Positions 8,655 through 18,241 are shown, counted from the first letter of the stretch. The stretch: 64,000 nucleotides of DNA from Flavobacterium sp. J372 (GCF_024699965.1 NZ_JAJOMZ010000004.1:2602001-2666000), one strand, 5' to 3'. Notes: generated by a model not told the origin, from the sequence alone. A program made the numbers and translations.

Positions 8655-9059
8655 ATGACTTTAAACATCGAAACCCCTGCCCTGCTTTTTTCGGCAACAT
8701 CACTTATACTCCTGGCTTATACCAACCGCTTTCTCACCGTTGCAACCATCGTCAGGAGCCTGAAAACCAGCTATAAACAAAACAAAAACAAGAACATTTT
8801 GGTTGAGATCAAGAACCTGAGCCTGCGCCTCACACTCATCCGGCACATGCAGATGTACGGTGTGCTAAGCCTTTTCTTTTCAGTATTTTCAATGACATTA
8901 CTTTTCAGCGGGATACAGCTTGCAGGGACTTATCTGTTCGGGCTCAGCCTTTTACTACTATTGATTTCACTCGGAGTCTCATTTTGGGAAATCAGCATTT
9001 CGGTGAAAGCGCTCCGGGTTCATCTCAGCGATCTTGAGGAAGACGTTTCAGCAGAGTAA
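8655..9059 (+). CDS. DUF2721 family membrane protein
   Basis: 134 residues. The frame is open further upstream, but the upstream residues overlap the hisS promoter region and are not membrane-like, so I place the start at ATG 8655 (MTLNIETPALLFSATSLILL). Two-to-three transmembrane helices: residues 5-25, then a basic cytoplasmic loop (LKTSYKQNKNKN), then two C-terminal helices around FSVFSMTLLFSGIQLAG and LLLLLISLGVSFWEI. This helix-loop-helix plan with LSLRLTLIRHMQMYGV is that of DUF2721. Function unknown. Confidence 0.85.
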   Translation: MTLNIETPALLFSATSLILLAYTNRFLTVATIVRSLKTSYKQNKNKNILVEIKNLSLRLTLIRHMQMYGVLSLFFSVFSMTLLFSGIQLAGTYLFGLSLLLLLISLGVSFWEISISVKALRVHLSDLEEDVSAE

Positions 9060-9162
9060 TTTGCCTGCACCCTTCGGTCAACAGCAGTGCAACCATTAAC
9101 GTTTCTTTAACAATAGCAGTTTTTGGAAATCAAACTTCAATCGCCATTTCAAAAAACAATGG

Positions 9163-9170
9163 TATCTTTG
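9163..9170 (+). promoter_or_regulatory. -7 element before the EamA gene
   Basis: TATCTTTG matches TAnnTTTG, 21 bases before the ATG at 9192. No convincing TTG at the expected distance. Confidence 0.45.
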
Positions 9171-9191
9171 CCCGCTTTTTAAATTCAGGAA

Positions 9192-10099
9192 ATGTCACAA
9201 AACAACGTATTGAAAGGTGTGGTACTCGTAGGGCTCGGCGCAACCAGCTACGGTATGCTCGCCACCTTCGTAAAACTCGCCTATAAAGAAGGCTTCACCA
9301 CTGCCGAAGTCACATCATCACAATTTATCCTGGGCATCCTCGGGATACTCATAATAAACGCCATAACCCGCGGACGCAAAAAGGCGCCGTACTCAAAGCC
9401 ACCCCAAAAAACATCGCGGGGCTTATGACGGCCGGAACATCAATGGGTATGACCAGCGTGTTCTATTATCTCGCGGTACACTACGGCGTGCCCGTGTCAA
9501 TCTGCATCGTGCTTTTGATGCAAACCGTGTGGATGGGCGTACTCCTTGAGGCCATCCTTAACAAAACTATGCCTTCCGGTAGAAAAATCTTTGCTGTGAT
9601 CATTGTTTTGGTCGGGACAGCGCTTGCCGCAAAAGTCTTCGCAAACGAGGCGCCCCTCAACATCATCGGTGTAGGCTGTGGGCTCCTCGCTGCGGCATCG
9701 TTCACCACAACCATGTTCACGGCCAACCGGGTAGCGCCACACCTGTCGTCGGCACAGCGAAGCCTGTATATGCTTTTGGGCGGCGCGGTAATCGTGGCTA
9801 TTTTCGTAGCGGTAACCTGGACGGGTACCTATAATGCAGAAATCTTCCTGAAATGGGGAATCGTACTGTCACTTTTCGGAACCATCATACCGCCAATGCT
9901 GCTGAATGCCGGCTTTCCGCACACAGGCATCGGGCTGGGAAGCATCGTCTCATCGCTTGAGCTTCCGGTATCGGTTATGATGGCGCTGGTATTGCTCCAC
10001 GAACCTGTAAACGCCCTGCAATGGTTGGGCATCGCGCTTATAATTGCGGCTATTGTAGTGATGAACGTCAAGACAAAAGGCGGCGGCGCGGCGCATTAA
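9192..10099 (+). pseudogene. EamA/DMT-family transporter, frame broken by one base in an A5 run
   Basis: The first frame (9192-9428) encodes two membrane helices and ends RKKAPYSKPPQK. The second (from the Met at 9425) encodes about eight more, with GTSMGMTSVFYYLAV and the EamA hallmark LELPVSVMMALVLLHEPVN near the C-terminus. Adding one A to the run at 9378-9382 gives RGRKKGAVLKATPKNIAGLM, which reads straight into the second frame and restores a normal ten-helix transporter of about 302 residues. The ATGA overlap at 9425 is thus probably fortuitous. Substrate unknown. Confidence 0.88.
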
Positions 10100-10127
10100 T
10101 TCCGTATATTAGCTGTAAAATCAACCC

Positions 10128-10481
10128 ATGCAGCTACCGTGGCACCTTTACCTCATGGCATCGCTATACATCCTGGCGGGGCTCAACCATTTCCGTGTGC
10201 CGCGCATTTACACCCGGATGATTCCGCATTACCTCCCTGCACCAAAAGCCCTCAACATAATCAGTGGCCTGGCCGAAATCGTACTGGGAATACTCCTCTG
10301 CATTCCCGAAACCTCGGCTTATGCAGCATGGGGAATCATAGCATTGCTCATCGCCATCTTCCCGGCAAACGTGTATATGCTCCAAGATAAAAAAGCCGGC
10401 ATGGGCGTCCCGAAATGGATACTCCTCCTCCGCCTTCCGCTGCAACTCGTCCTCATCTGGTGGGCGTGGCTTTATACTTGA
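10128..10481 (+). CDS. DoxX-like membrane protein
   Basis: 117 residues with four predicted membrane helices. It carries the signature of the DoxX/MauE-like family: ASLYILAGLNHFRVP, then RMIPHYLPAPKALNIISG, AEIVLGILL, and AIFPANVYM. The family lies in the inner membrane and has been linked to redox and thiosulfate metabolism, but its function here is not known. It follows the transporter by 28 bases and may be co-transcribed with it. Confidence 0.87.
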   Translation: MQLPWHLYLMASLYILAGLNHFRVPRIYTRMIPHYLPAPKALNIISGLAEIVLGILLCIPETSAYAAWGIIALLIAIFPANVYMLQDKKAGMGVPKWILLLRLPLQLVLIWWAWLYT

Positions 10482-10530
10482 TTTATGATTGGATTTATGA
10501 TTTTAGATTGAGCATCACTCAAGTTTTAAA

Positions 10531-10587
10531 AATCCGTGGTCATCCGCCTAATCCGCGTCATCCCCGCCTGTACCATTCGGGCAGGCG
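10531..10587. repeat. Short interspersed repeat with hairpin
   Basis: Four near-copies of a 9-10 base unit starting ATCCG or ATCCC (10532-10566), then CGCCTG/CAGGCG arms at 10565-10570 and 10582-10587. Composition and position in a non-coding gap suggest a member of the interspersed repeat families of flavobacterial genomes. Otherwise I see no gene in 10482-10711. Confidence 0.55.
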
Positions 10588-10711
10588 CGTTCCATAAAAC
10601 CTTCATACAGCAATTTTCACATACCTATTGCCAAAAAACATTTTTTTTAGTAATATTGGTTCATTAATCTTAAACATCAAAAACAATTACCTGATTTAAT
10701 TTTTTCACCAG

Positions 10712-10984
10712 ATGAAAAAAAGCCGTATAGAATTAGACCGGGAAACCATTGGGAGGATAGTGACCCTGGCGCAGGAAGAGCGAAAACCTTTTGAAGAGAT
10801 AAAAAAGGCGTATGCCCTCGGGGAAAAGGAAGTGACGGACATCATGAAGAAGGAACTATCTGCCGATAATTTTGAGCTGTGGAAGAAAAAGGTGGCCGGC
10901 AAAAAACCCAAACCGAAACCTATTGTACAGGATGACTTTGACGAGCTGGACAGTAAATATTACTTCAGGCATAAATTTGACTAA
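10712..10984 (+). CDS. TIGR03643 family protein (DUF2805)
   Basis: 90 residues. Starts MKKSRIELDRETIGRIVTLA and contains the family pattern QEERKPFEEIKKAYALGEKE followed by VTDIMKKELSADNFELWKKK, a helical domain that looks like a helix-turn-helix fold. The C-terminal part here (KPKPKPIVQDDFDELDSKYYF) is an extension. The family is conserved in Bacteroidota and Proteobacteria with no assigned role. Directly followed by a terminator that overlaps the stop codon. Confidence 0.88.
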   Translation: MKKSRIELDRETIGRIVTLAQEERKPFEEIKKAYALGEKEVTDIMKKELSADNFELWKKKVAGKKPKPKPIVQDDFDELDSKYYFRHKFD

Positions 10985-11006
10985 TCCCCCGCCGCGGGGA
11001 TTTTTT
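10983..11006 (+). terminator. Terminator overlapping the stop codon of TIGR03643 gene
   Basis: Stem AATCCCC/GGGGATT, loop CGCCGC, then six T. Confidence 0.85.
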
Positions 11007-11559
11007 ATTGCGCTTGAGTGAAGCTGTCACACTGAGAGCAGTTGAAGTGCCGGCATGAGTGAAGCAATTCCCCTCTTTCAGAGGGGTGCCCATAGGGTGG
11101 GGTGTCAAATGAAGCGGCTAAAAACACCCCGGCTTTCAGCCACCCCTCTGAAAGAGGGGAATACTGTGCCCAATAAAAATAATCGATGAACTGCACGTTT
11201 TTGAACGGGTTTTGTAACAATGCTCCTAAAAAGCCGCCGTACCTTTGCAGAAAGTTTTTACATCATGTCAAGTTTTGCTTTACGGGCTCTTTGACATATT
11301 GAAAATTTTTAACCACATAGGCACATTAGCTAACTCATCTGCCGAGTGAAGCTAGTTCCCTGTCATTGACTATGTCGAACCACTGCGTTAGGTTTGCGAG
11401 GAGGCACGACGTGGCAATCTCGGGTTAGGGGGCTTCTATCTGCTTCGTGCCTCAGCAGGATACCGGCTCTATCGGGGCTATTGTTCTACTTTCGATTTTT
11501 CAATCAATATATGTAGATATTTAACATAATTATTATATTTTTGAAAAAAATCACCTTAC
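11007..11559. other. Gene-free repeat-rich leader of the Hachiman island
   Basis: About 550 bases without a credible gene. 11018-11065 holds degenerate copies of the TGAGTGAAGC family seen again at 41.7 kb. 11067-11162 is a large hairpin repeat. 11320-11335 and 11383-11453 hold degraded repeat fragments, including arms GAGGCACGA (11401-11409) and TCGTGCCTC (11445-11453). The last 60 bases are AT-rich and include TATTTTTG shortly before hamA, a likely -7 element. This accumulation suggests an insertion hotspot bordering the foreign island. Confidence 0.7.
11067..11162. repeat. Long inverted repeat (22-base perfect arms)
   Basis: Arms 11067-11088 and 11141-11162 are perfect reverse complements, separated by 52 bases in which GGGGTGT and ACACCCC can extend the stem. 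Each arm is itself near-palindromic (CCCCTCTTTCAGAGGGG). No coding content. Likely an interspersed, structure-forming element. Confidence 0.9.
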
Positions 11560-12509
11560 ATGAAATGGATTGAAAATTCAATTGATAAGTTAGTAATCAA
11601 ATCAAATGGCGAAATTAAATCTCGTATCCATGAACTATGCTTTGATTTAGAAATTTCCGATTCGAAAGCAAAAGGTCATTGTTACTGTGTAAAATTAGAC
11701 GGGCAAGGAAATCCTCGGACTAACGACCTGATTGAATTTGTTACAAATAAAATAGTTGACTACGCCTTACCTAAACAGGAAATTGATCAAGCACGAGAAC
11801 TTTTCATTAATACAGGTTCAACCTCAAAAATTATTGAGTTGAAAAAGAAAGCCGTTGAATTATTTACTGACTTAGAGAAAACTGGTGAAGGTGGTGAAAT
11901 ATTATTATATGCACTAACACAAGAGTTTTTAGGCTATCCACAGATTATAAGTAAAATGTCTTTGAAAACATCTGGTAAATTACATTATCAGGGCGCTGAT
12001 GGAATCCATGTCGGATATGATAAACATAATGATAGTTTATCACTTTACTGGGGGAATCAAAAATGTACAAGGATTTGAAAGATGGCCTTTCAGCTTGTCT
12101 AAAAAGTATAAATGGTTTTTTAATAGATTCCTATGGCCATAGTTCGACCCAAGAAAGAGATTTACAGTTAATCACATCAAATATTAAAAATAATATTAAT
12201 GATGATGATTTGGAAAGGATGTTGGTTCGATATTTTGACAAAGATGACGATTTATCAAATAAATTAATCTATAAAGGAATTTGCTTTATCGGCTTTGATA
12301 GTGAAAATTATCCTCTTGGTCCAAAGCAAAAAACGCTAGAAGATTTAATTTCTGCATTTAATACTGAACATACTGATTGGCTCGCCGAAGTTAGTAAAAC
12401 AATTAAAAAGCATACTAGTCTGGATCTTTTTGAAATACATTTCTTCTTAATACCTTTTCCCTCTGTTGAAAAATTTAGAGAACATTTTCTCGCGACTTTA
12501 AAAAAATGA
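11560..12509 (+). pseudogene. hamA: HamA, Hachiman anti-phage nuclease (DUF1837), one-base frame break
   Basis: Effector of the Hachiman system. Frame one (11560-12078) gives EKTGEGGEILLYALTQEF (residues 106-123), SKMSLKTSGKLHYQGADGIH and LYWGNQK. Adding one G to the G5 run at 12050-12054 changes the last to LYWGESKMYKDL and continues through 12509, giving about 316 residues. That restores the Asp-Glu-x-Lys nuclease pattern expected of DUF1837 (D147, E166, K168). The C-terminal part holds ICFIGFDSENYPLG and FEIHFFLIPFPSV. Its stop overlaps the hamB start as ATGA at 12506, indicating translational coupling. AT-rich relative to neighbours. Confidence 0.85.
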
Positions 12510-15024
12510 TAGAAGATAAAATTTACAGCCTCCAGAGTTTTCAGAGACAGTTTGAAGCTCTCGTAACTTTGTCTGTTTGTGATACTATTCAAAATCTTAC
12601 TTGGCATATAGAAAAGAATGAACTTTTAAGTAAAATAGATTGGAATAACATGCTTTCTATTGCTAGTATCCTCAGCTACTCGAAAAAAAGTGAACATCTT
12701 GATGCAGCGTTGAGAATTGCACAGACATGTCTTACTCAGAAAACTAACGAAATTCAAAAAACGGCATCAGTCGTTATATTAGAGAATTTAACTAATAAAC
12801 AGGCCTTAGGAACTAGCAGTTAGCAGGAATTTGATTAATGCAGATTATACTAAAAATCTACCTTTAAGTCTCAAGTTACAATCTACTAAAAATAGAATTG
12901 AAAATTCTGTATATATCAATGCTAAAGTACACCCATTAAATAGGTTTCAAAAAGAAGTATATCTTGCTTCTGAAAATAATGATACATTAAGCATTTCTGC
13001 TCCTACATCGGCTGGTAAATCTTTCATTCTATCATATATTCTATTAGAGCAATTATTAAATCATAAAGGTTCGACAATAGTCTATATAGTCCCCACCCGA
13101 GCACTTATAAGTCAGGTTGAATATGATTTGCGAAAATTATTAAAAGAAGAAAATCTTCCGAATGTAAATATCTCTACCGTACCACAGCACGAAGAAGGTT
13201 TCAACCAATCTAATATATTCGTTTTTACCCAAGAAAGGCTTCACTGGTTCCTTACAGAAAATCCTCTACGGATTGACTTGTTACTAGTCGATGAAGCGCA
13301 AAAAATTGATGATAGTAACCGCGGTATTCTCCTTCAGCAAAAAATTGAAGAGGTAGTTAAGCTTAACTCAAGTGTTAGAGTTTTCTTTTCTAGCCCTTTT
13401 ACATCAAACCCGGAACTATTATTTGAAAATGTTAAAAATGACTCCTCTAAAGATGTTATTAATACTCAATTTGTCGCTGTAAATCAAAATCTAATTTACA
13501 CAAGTCAAATACCCAGAAAACCTCAAAAGTGGAATCTCACTCTAGCTTTACTCGGACGAACAATTCAATTAGGCACTTTGGATTTAAAACATCGGCCTTC
13601 TTCTGAAGCTAAAAAAATAGCTCTGATTGCTGAATCTCATAACAGCAAAATGAACTTAATCTATTCAAATGGCGCGGCAGATGCAGAAAAGTATTCGTTG
13701 GTGCTATTTGATCTTTTACCAAAAATCGAAATTAGTCAACGGGTTAAAGACTTAATTAATTTGGTTAGAAAAACTGTACATCCCGATTATGCATTGGTAA
13801 AAGTTTTATCTAAAGGTATTGCTTTTCATTACGGTAATATGCCATTGTTAATACGACAAGAAATAGAAGCATTATTTAAAGAGGGTGATTTGAATTACCT
13901 AATTTGTACTTCTACATTGCTTGAAGGAGTCAACCTTCCTGCAAAGTCGATTTTCATAAGGAAACCAAAAAGAGGAAAAAATACTGATTTAAACGAGAAC
14001 GACTTTTGGAATCTTGCAGGGAGAGCAGGTAGATGGGGTAAAGAGTTTAGTGGCAATATCATTTGTATTGAACCTACAAGCTGGAAGATAAAACCTAACC
14101 CAAATAAATCAAAACAAAAAATCAGTAGAGCAATTGACCTAATTGAGACAGACAAAGCCGATGAATTAGTGCAGTTTATCATTGATGGTAGTCCAAGAGA
14201 AATGGCAGAAACTCGACAAGATTTGGAATTTGCCTTTGGCTATTACTATAATAAATTTATAAATAATGAACTTGATTCAAATAATGACTTTCATAAAAAA
14301 CTGGATAAGCTATTTAAAGTATTAAAAAATGAAATAACTATTCCAAATTATATACTTGTCAAAAATCCTGGAATATCACCGATAGCTCAACAACAGCTAT
14401 TAAATTACTTTATAAAAAGGAAAGTTCAAATTGAGAATATGATTCCTGTTTATCCAGAAGATAGCAATAATTTAGATGAATATACAAAATTAGTAGAAAG
14501 AATTGGTGAAACGATATCCTTCTATCACCCTCAGCTTAGCAAATCCCGTGCAATCCTATTAATAAATTGGATGTCAGGTAAACCTTTATCTTATTTAATT
14601 AGGAAAAGCTTTGAATCCTATCAAAGAAATGAAAAATATAAAAATATAAAAAAAATTACCTGTAGTAATTCGTGAAACTATGGAGGATGTTGAAAACTTT
14701 GTGCGATTTAAGTTCGCCAAAGATTCAACCTGTTATATTGATATTCTAAGATTTTTTCTACAGTCTGAAGGAAAGTTTGATTTAGTGGAACAAATTCCAC
14801 AACTAAATTTATGGCTTGAATTTGGTGTTTCACAAAAAACACAAGTATCACTCTTATCTTTAGGCTTAACAAGAAACACTGTTATTGAGTTGTCTGAATT
14901 CATAACAAATCCTGACATGACTAAGGATGAGGCTTTACAATGGATAAAAGAGAGCGATCTGAATAAACTAGGGCTATCATCAATTATCCTTAACGACATT
15001 TTTAAAATACTAATAACAACGTAA
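12506..15024 (+). pseudogene. hamB: HamB, Hachiman superfamily 2 helicase, two one-base frame breaks
   Basis: ATP-dependent helicase partner of HamA. Three frame segments (12506-12823, then to 14675, then to 15024) join if one G is removed at 12809-12810 and one A from the A8 at 14648-14655. The joints read KQALELAVSRNLINADY and NIKKLPVVIRETMEDVE. The product is about 839 residues. Seen: Walker A SAPTSAGKSF (about residue 164), motif Ia VPTRALISQV, motif II VDEAQKID (about residue 261), motif V STLLEGVNLPA, and motif VI NLAGRAGRWG, which is Ski2-like. The N-terminal 110 residues are helical. The gene ends just before the terminator shared with rpsT. Confidence 0.85.
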
Positions 15025-15026
15025 CA

Positions 15027-15058
15027 CAAAAAAAGCTCCCAGTTTCCGGAGAGCTTTT
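15027..15058. terminator. Bidirectional terminator between hamB and rpsT
   Basis: Stem AAAAGCTC/GAGCTTTT with inner CC/GG and one bulged A. A tract on one side, T-rich on the other; serves rpsT on the minus strand and probably hamB. Confidence 0.8.
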
Positions 15059-15082
15059 CTAATTATATAACTAAGGGGCTGC

Positions 15083-15337
15083 TTATGCAAGAGCCGCTAC
15101 GTGCCTTGTAAGTTTTGACTTAAGGTTAGAAGCCTTGTTAGCGTGGATGATGTTTTTCTTCGCTAGCTTGTCGATCATAGAGATAACAGCAGAAAGTTTT
15201 TCAGTAGCTTCACCTTTCTCAGTAGCCATACGTATAGCCTTGATAGCATTACGTGTAGTCTTGTGCTGATACCTGTTCAATACCCTCTTCTTCTCGCTTG
15301 TCCTAATCCTTTTTAAAGCTGACTTATGATTTGCCAT
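15083..15337 (-). CDS. rpsT: 30S ribosomal protein S20
   Basis: 84 residues that bind 16S rRNA in the body of the small subunit. The start MANHKSALKRIRTSEKKR and the sequence KTTRNAIKAI, then HANKASNLKSKL, are diagnostic. Small, basic, all helical. Next to two tRNA-Glu genes on the same strand. Confidence 0.97.
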   Translation of the reverse strand: MANHKSALKRIRTSEKKRVLNRYQHKTTRNAIKAIRMATEKGEATEKLSAVISMIDKLAKKNIIHANKASNLKSKLTRHVAALA

Positions 15338-15370
15338 TTTCTTTTACTTAATCTTTTAATTTCTTTGTTG

Positions 15371-15442
15371 TAGTCCGTAGGGGAATCGAACCCCTGTTGC
15401 CAGAATGAAAATCTGAAGTCCTAACCCCTAGACGAACGGACC
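15371..15442 (-). tRNA. tRNA-Glu (TTC), copy 1
   Basis: 72-base cloverleaf on the minus strand: acceptor GGTCCGT/ACGGACT with a G:U first pair, anticodon arm CAGA-TTTTCAT-TCTG with anticodon TTC, T arm AGGGG/CCCCT, discriminator A at 15371. CCA not encoded. Followed by a second tRNA-Glu gene 45 bases away. Confidence 0.95.
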
Positions 15443-15487
15443 CGATTTCTTTTTTGAGTTCCCCCAGTTACCTGAAGTTTTGTTTTG

Positions 15488-15559
15488 TAGCCCGTAGGGG
15501 AATCGAACCCCTCTTGCCAGAATGAAAATCTGAAGTCCTAACCGATAGACGAACGGGCC
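15488..15559 (-). tRNA. tRNA-Glu (TTC), copy 2
   Basis: 72-base cloverleaf, nearly identical to copy 1. The third acceptor pair is C:G instead of T:A (GGCCCGT/ACGGGCT), a compensated change. The D loop and the base before the T stem also differ. Anticodon TTC. Probably co-transcribed with copy 1. Confidence 0.95.
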
Positions 15560-15640
15560 ATTTTGTTTCTCTAATGCGGATGCAAAAATACAACTATTTT
15601 TTATTCGCGCAATAGTTGAAACAAAAATTTTCAAATATTT

Positions 15641-17116
15641 TTAATACGCCTTTGCAAACAGCACGCGGCCTTTGCTCGGTGCGCCGGTAAGCACACAGTT
15701 TCCGGCCTCCTCTGCCCTGTCAAGCGCTATACAGCGGATGGTAGCCTTGGTAAGGCCCTTGATCTTTTCTTCGGTCTCAGTGGTGCCATCCCAATGTGCT
15801 GACACAAAGCCGGTTTTGTTCTCAAGCACATCCTTAAACTCATCCCAGCTGTTTACCTCGGTAATATGGCTGTCACGGAAGTTAAGCGCCTTCGTAAACA
15901 TATTCTCCTGTATCTCCTCAAGCAATGCCTGCACATACTTCACTATTTCGCCCTTAAGCACCGTTTCTTTGGTAAGGGTATCGCGGCGGGCCACTTCAAA
16001 GGTACCGTTGGCAAGATCATTCGGCCCGATGGCAATACGCACCGGTACGCCCTTAAGCTCATATTCGTTGAATTTCCAGCCCGGTTTGTGGGTGGTACGG
16101 TCGTCATACTTCACAGAGATGCGGAGCTTACGCAGCTGCGTTACCAGCGTGTGCACCTCGGCGCTTATCTCGGCCAGCTGGTCATCACCCTTGTGTATCG
16201 GCACGATAACCACCTGTATCGGCGCCAGGTTCGGCGGAAGCACCAGGCCGTTGTCATCACTGTGTGTCATCACCAGCGCGCCCATAAGCCTTGTAGAAAC
16301 ACCCCACGAGGTAGCCCATACATAATCCTGCTTGCCTTCTTGGTTGGCAAATTTCACGTCGAATGCCTTCGCGAAGTTCTGCCCAAGGAAATGCGACGTA
16401 CCCGCCTGCAGTGCCTTGCCATCCTGCATAAGAGCTTCGATGCAATACGTTTCCTCTGCCCCTGCAAAACGCTCGTTGGCCGTTTTCACGCCTTTCACAA
16501 CAGGTATTGCCATAAAGTTCTCGGCGAAGTCGGCATATACGTTCATCATTTGTTCAGCCTCGGCAATCGCTTCCTGTTTGGTAGCGTGGGCGGTATGCCC
16601 CTCCTGCCACAGGAATTCTGCCGTACGAAGGAAAAGGCGCGTACGCATCTCCCAACGCACCACGTTTGCCCATTGGTTCACCAAAATAGGCAGGTCGCGG
16701 TACGACTGTATCCATTTACGGTAGGTATCCCATATAATAGTTTCAGACGTTGGCCTTACGATAAGTTCTTCCTCAAGCTTGGCATCAGGGTCAACCTCGA
16801 TAGATTTTCCGTCTTCTGAAGTCTTTAAGCGATAGTGTGTAACAACGGCGCACTCTTTAGCAAAGCCATCAACATGGCTCGCCTCTTTACTGAAGTAGCT
16901 CTTGGGTATGAACAGCGGGAAGTAAGCATTCTGGTGTCCGGTCTCCTTAAACATACGGTCAAGCTCGGCCTGCATCTTTTCCCATATCGCATACCCGTAG
17001 GGCTTGATAACCATGCAACCGCGCACGCCGCTGTTTTCGGCAAGGTCGGCTTTTACCACCAGCTCATTATACCATTTTGAATAATCTTCACTCCGCTTGG
17101 TCAAATTCTTGCTCAT
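15641..17116 (-). CDS. proS: Proline-tRNA ligase, archaeal/eukaryotic type
   Basis: 491 residues, class II synthetase charging tRNA-Pro. It starts [20 protein letters not shown] and lacks the large editing insertion of the standard bacterial enzyme, so it is the short archaeal/eukaryotic type usual in Bacteroidota. Visible: [15 protein letters not shown] (motif 1 region), [12 protein letters not shown] and [20 protein letters not shown] (motif 2), [20 protein letters not shown] (motif 3). The anticodon-binding domain and C-terminal zinc-binding-like domain follow. Upstream of the two tRNA-Glu genes. Confidence 0.97.
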   Translation of the reverse strand: MSKNLTKRSEDYSKWYNELVVKADLAENSGVRGCMVIKPYGYAIWEKMQAELDRMFKETGHQNAYFPLFIPKSYFSKEASHVDGFAKECAVVTHYRLKTSEDGKSIEVDPDAKLEEELIVRPTSETIIWDTYRKWIQSYRDLPILVNQWANVVRWEMRTRLFLRTAEFLWQEGHTAHATKQEAIAEAEQMMNVYADFAENFMAIPVVKGVKTANERFAGAEETYCIEALMQDGKALQAGTSHFLGQNFAKAFDVKFANQEGKQDYVWATSWGVSTRLMGALVMTHSDDNGLVLPPNLAPIQVVIVPIHKGDDQLAEISAEVHTLVTQLRKLRISVKYDDRTTHKPGWKFNEYELKGVPVRIAIGPNDLANGTFEVARRDTLTKETVLKGEIVKYVQALLEEIQENMFTKALNFRDSHITEVNSWDEFKDVLENKTGFVSAHWDGTTETEEKIKGLTKATIRCIALDRAEEAGNCVLTGAPSKGRVLFAKAY

Positions 17117-17221
17117 ACTTATATTTTTGGCACAAATATTGTTTTATCTTTATTGTATAAATCGTCAGGCAAAACTAACTATTTTATACGCTACATCAAT
17201 AAAAAAATTTGCACTTTAGCC

Positions 17222-18241
17222 ATGAAAACTTACTACTCCATCTTTAAACGGATATCCCTTTACAGCTTGTTGGGGCTTTTCGGCGTTGCTGCCACATCGT
17301 GCGGCTCGTACCAGAATACATCAGGTTATGATAATGACAGCATATACAACGGTACACAGCGCGATGCCAATGGCCAGCCTGTATACCAGTATAATGACGG
17401 AAACGTAGGCCGATACCGTGACGGCAATGTCGACGGCCAGAACATGAACTACCAGGCCTACTTTAAATCGCTGCAGACGCAATATCCTGCTACGGTTGAT
17501 GTGCAGAATACCCCGAACGATACAGTGGTAGTAGTTGAAAACTATAACGCCAATGCCGGTTGGGGCGATGACCCTGATAATGTTACCATAAATGTTTACG
17601 ACAACAACTGGGGCTGGGGCGGCGGCTGGTACGGTTGGGGCGGATATCCCGGATGGGGATGGAACTCCTGGTACGGCGGCGGCTGGGGCTGGGGCCTTGG
17701 CTATGGCTGGGGCGGCTGGTACGGCGGCTGGGGCTGGAACAACTGGGGTTGGGGCGGATGGAATAACTGGGGCTGGGGCCACGGCTACTACCCATACTAC
17801 TATAACGGTGGCTACTATAACGGAGGATATCGCTATAACGGACGTAACGTAGCAGCCTACAACGGCACACGTTCCCAATACTACAATAATGCAGGTAGGC
17901 GTGCAAACTCTTACAGCACAGGTAGGGGGACAACTGTTAGCAACAACCGCAGGTTTAACAACAACGGGAATGCAGTGCGTACCCGTGGCGATGTGCAGTA
18001 CAATAACTCACGCAATAATACTAATGGTGTGAGAGGTTACCAAAATTCGACTCGCAGCAATAGCAATATTAATTCACCTTCAAGGAGCAATAACACCTAC
18101 TCTCCTACCAGGAGCACACCAATACGCAGCACGCCTACTATGAGCTCACCATCGCGTAGTTCAGGTGGCTTTGGCGGAGGCCGTTCCGGCGGCGGAGGCG
18201 GTGGTTCCCGCGGCGGCGGTGGCGGCGGCCGCAGAGGTTAA
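17222..18241 (+). CDS. Trp/Gly/Tyr-rich low-complexity lipoprotein
   Basis: 339 residues from ATG 17222. The frame is open for 23 more codons, but the lipoprotein signal (KRISLYSLLGLFGVAATSC, Cys at about residue 28) fixes this start. Residues about 122-210 are a run of GWG, GGWYGG and YNGGY units. The rest is Asn/Ser/Arg-rich and ends in Gly-Arg repeats. No catalytic motif. It may be a surface or stress protein; the low-complexity composition makes assignment by similarity unreliable. Own 105-base upstream region, divergent from proS. Confidence 0.8.
   Translation: MKTYYSIFKRISLYSLLGLFGVAATSCGSYQNTSGYDNDSIYNGTQRDANGQPVYQYNDGNVGRYRDGNVDGQNMNYQAYFKSLQTQYPATVDVQNTPNDTVVVVENYNANAGWGDDPDNVTINVYDNNWGWGGGWYGWGGYPGWGWNSWYGGGWGWGLGYGWGGWYGGWGWNNWGWGGWNNWGWGHGYYPYYYNGGYYNGGYRYNGRNVAAYNGTRSQYYNNAGRRANSYSTGRGTTVSNNRRFNNNGNAVRTRGDVQYNNSRNNTNGVRGYQNSTRSNSNINSPSRSNNTYSPTRSTPIRSTPTMSSPSRSSGGFGGGRSGGGGGGSRGGGGGGRRG

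Noticed and set aside
9425-10099. Separate gene translationally coupled to 9192-9428 by ATGA
   Set aside because: The two parts form one EamA transporter if one A is added at 9378-9382; the Met at 9425 is an internal residue in homologues (LMTAGTSMG).
11007-11559. Insertion sequence or tRNA attachment site for the Hachiman island
   Set aside because: No transposase, integrase or tRNA fragment is present; only degenerate palindromic repeats.
12063-12823. Two extra small genes between HamA and the helicase
   Set aside because: 12063-12509 continues HamA and 12506-12823 is the N-terminus of HamB after single-base repairs; no need for extra genes.
14680-15024. Separate 114-residue gene after the helicase
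   Set aside because: It joins HamB in frame when one A of the A8 run is dropped, and the joint reads through sensibly.
15866-16819. 317-residue open frame opposite proS
   Set aside because: Lies wholly antisense to a complete proS with all motifs; low-complexity Arg/His composition typical of shadow frames.
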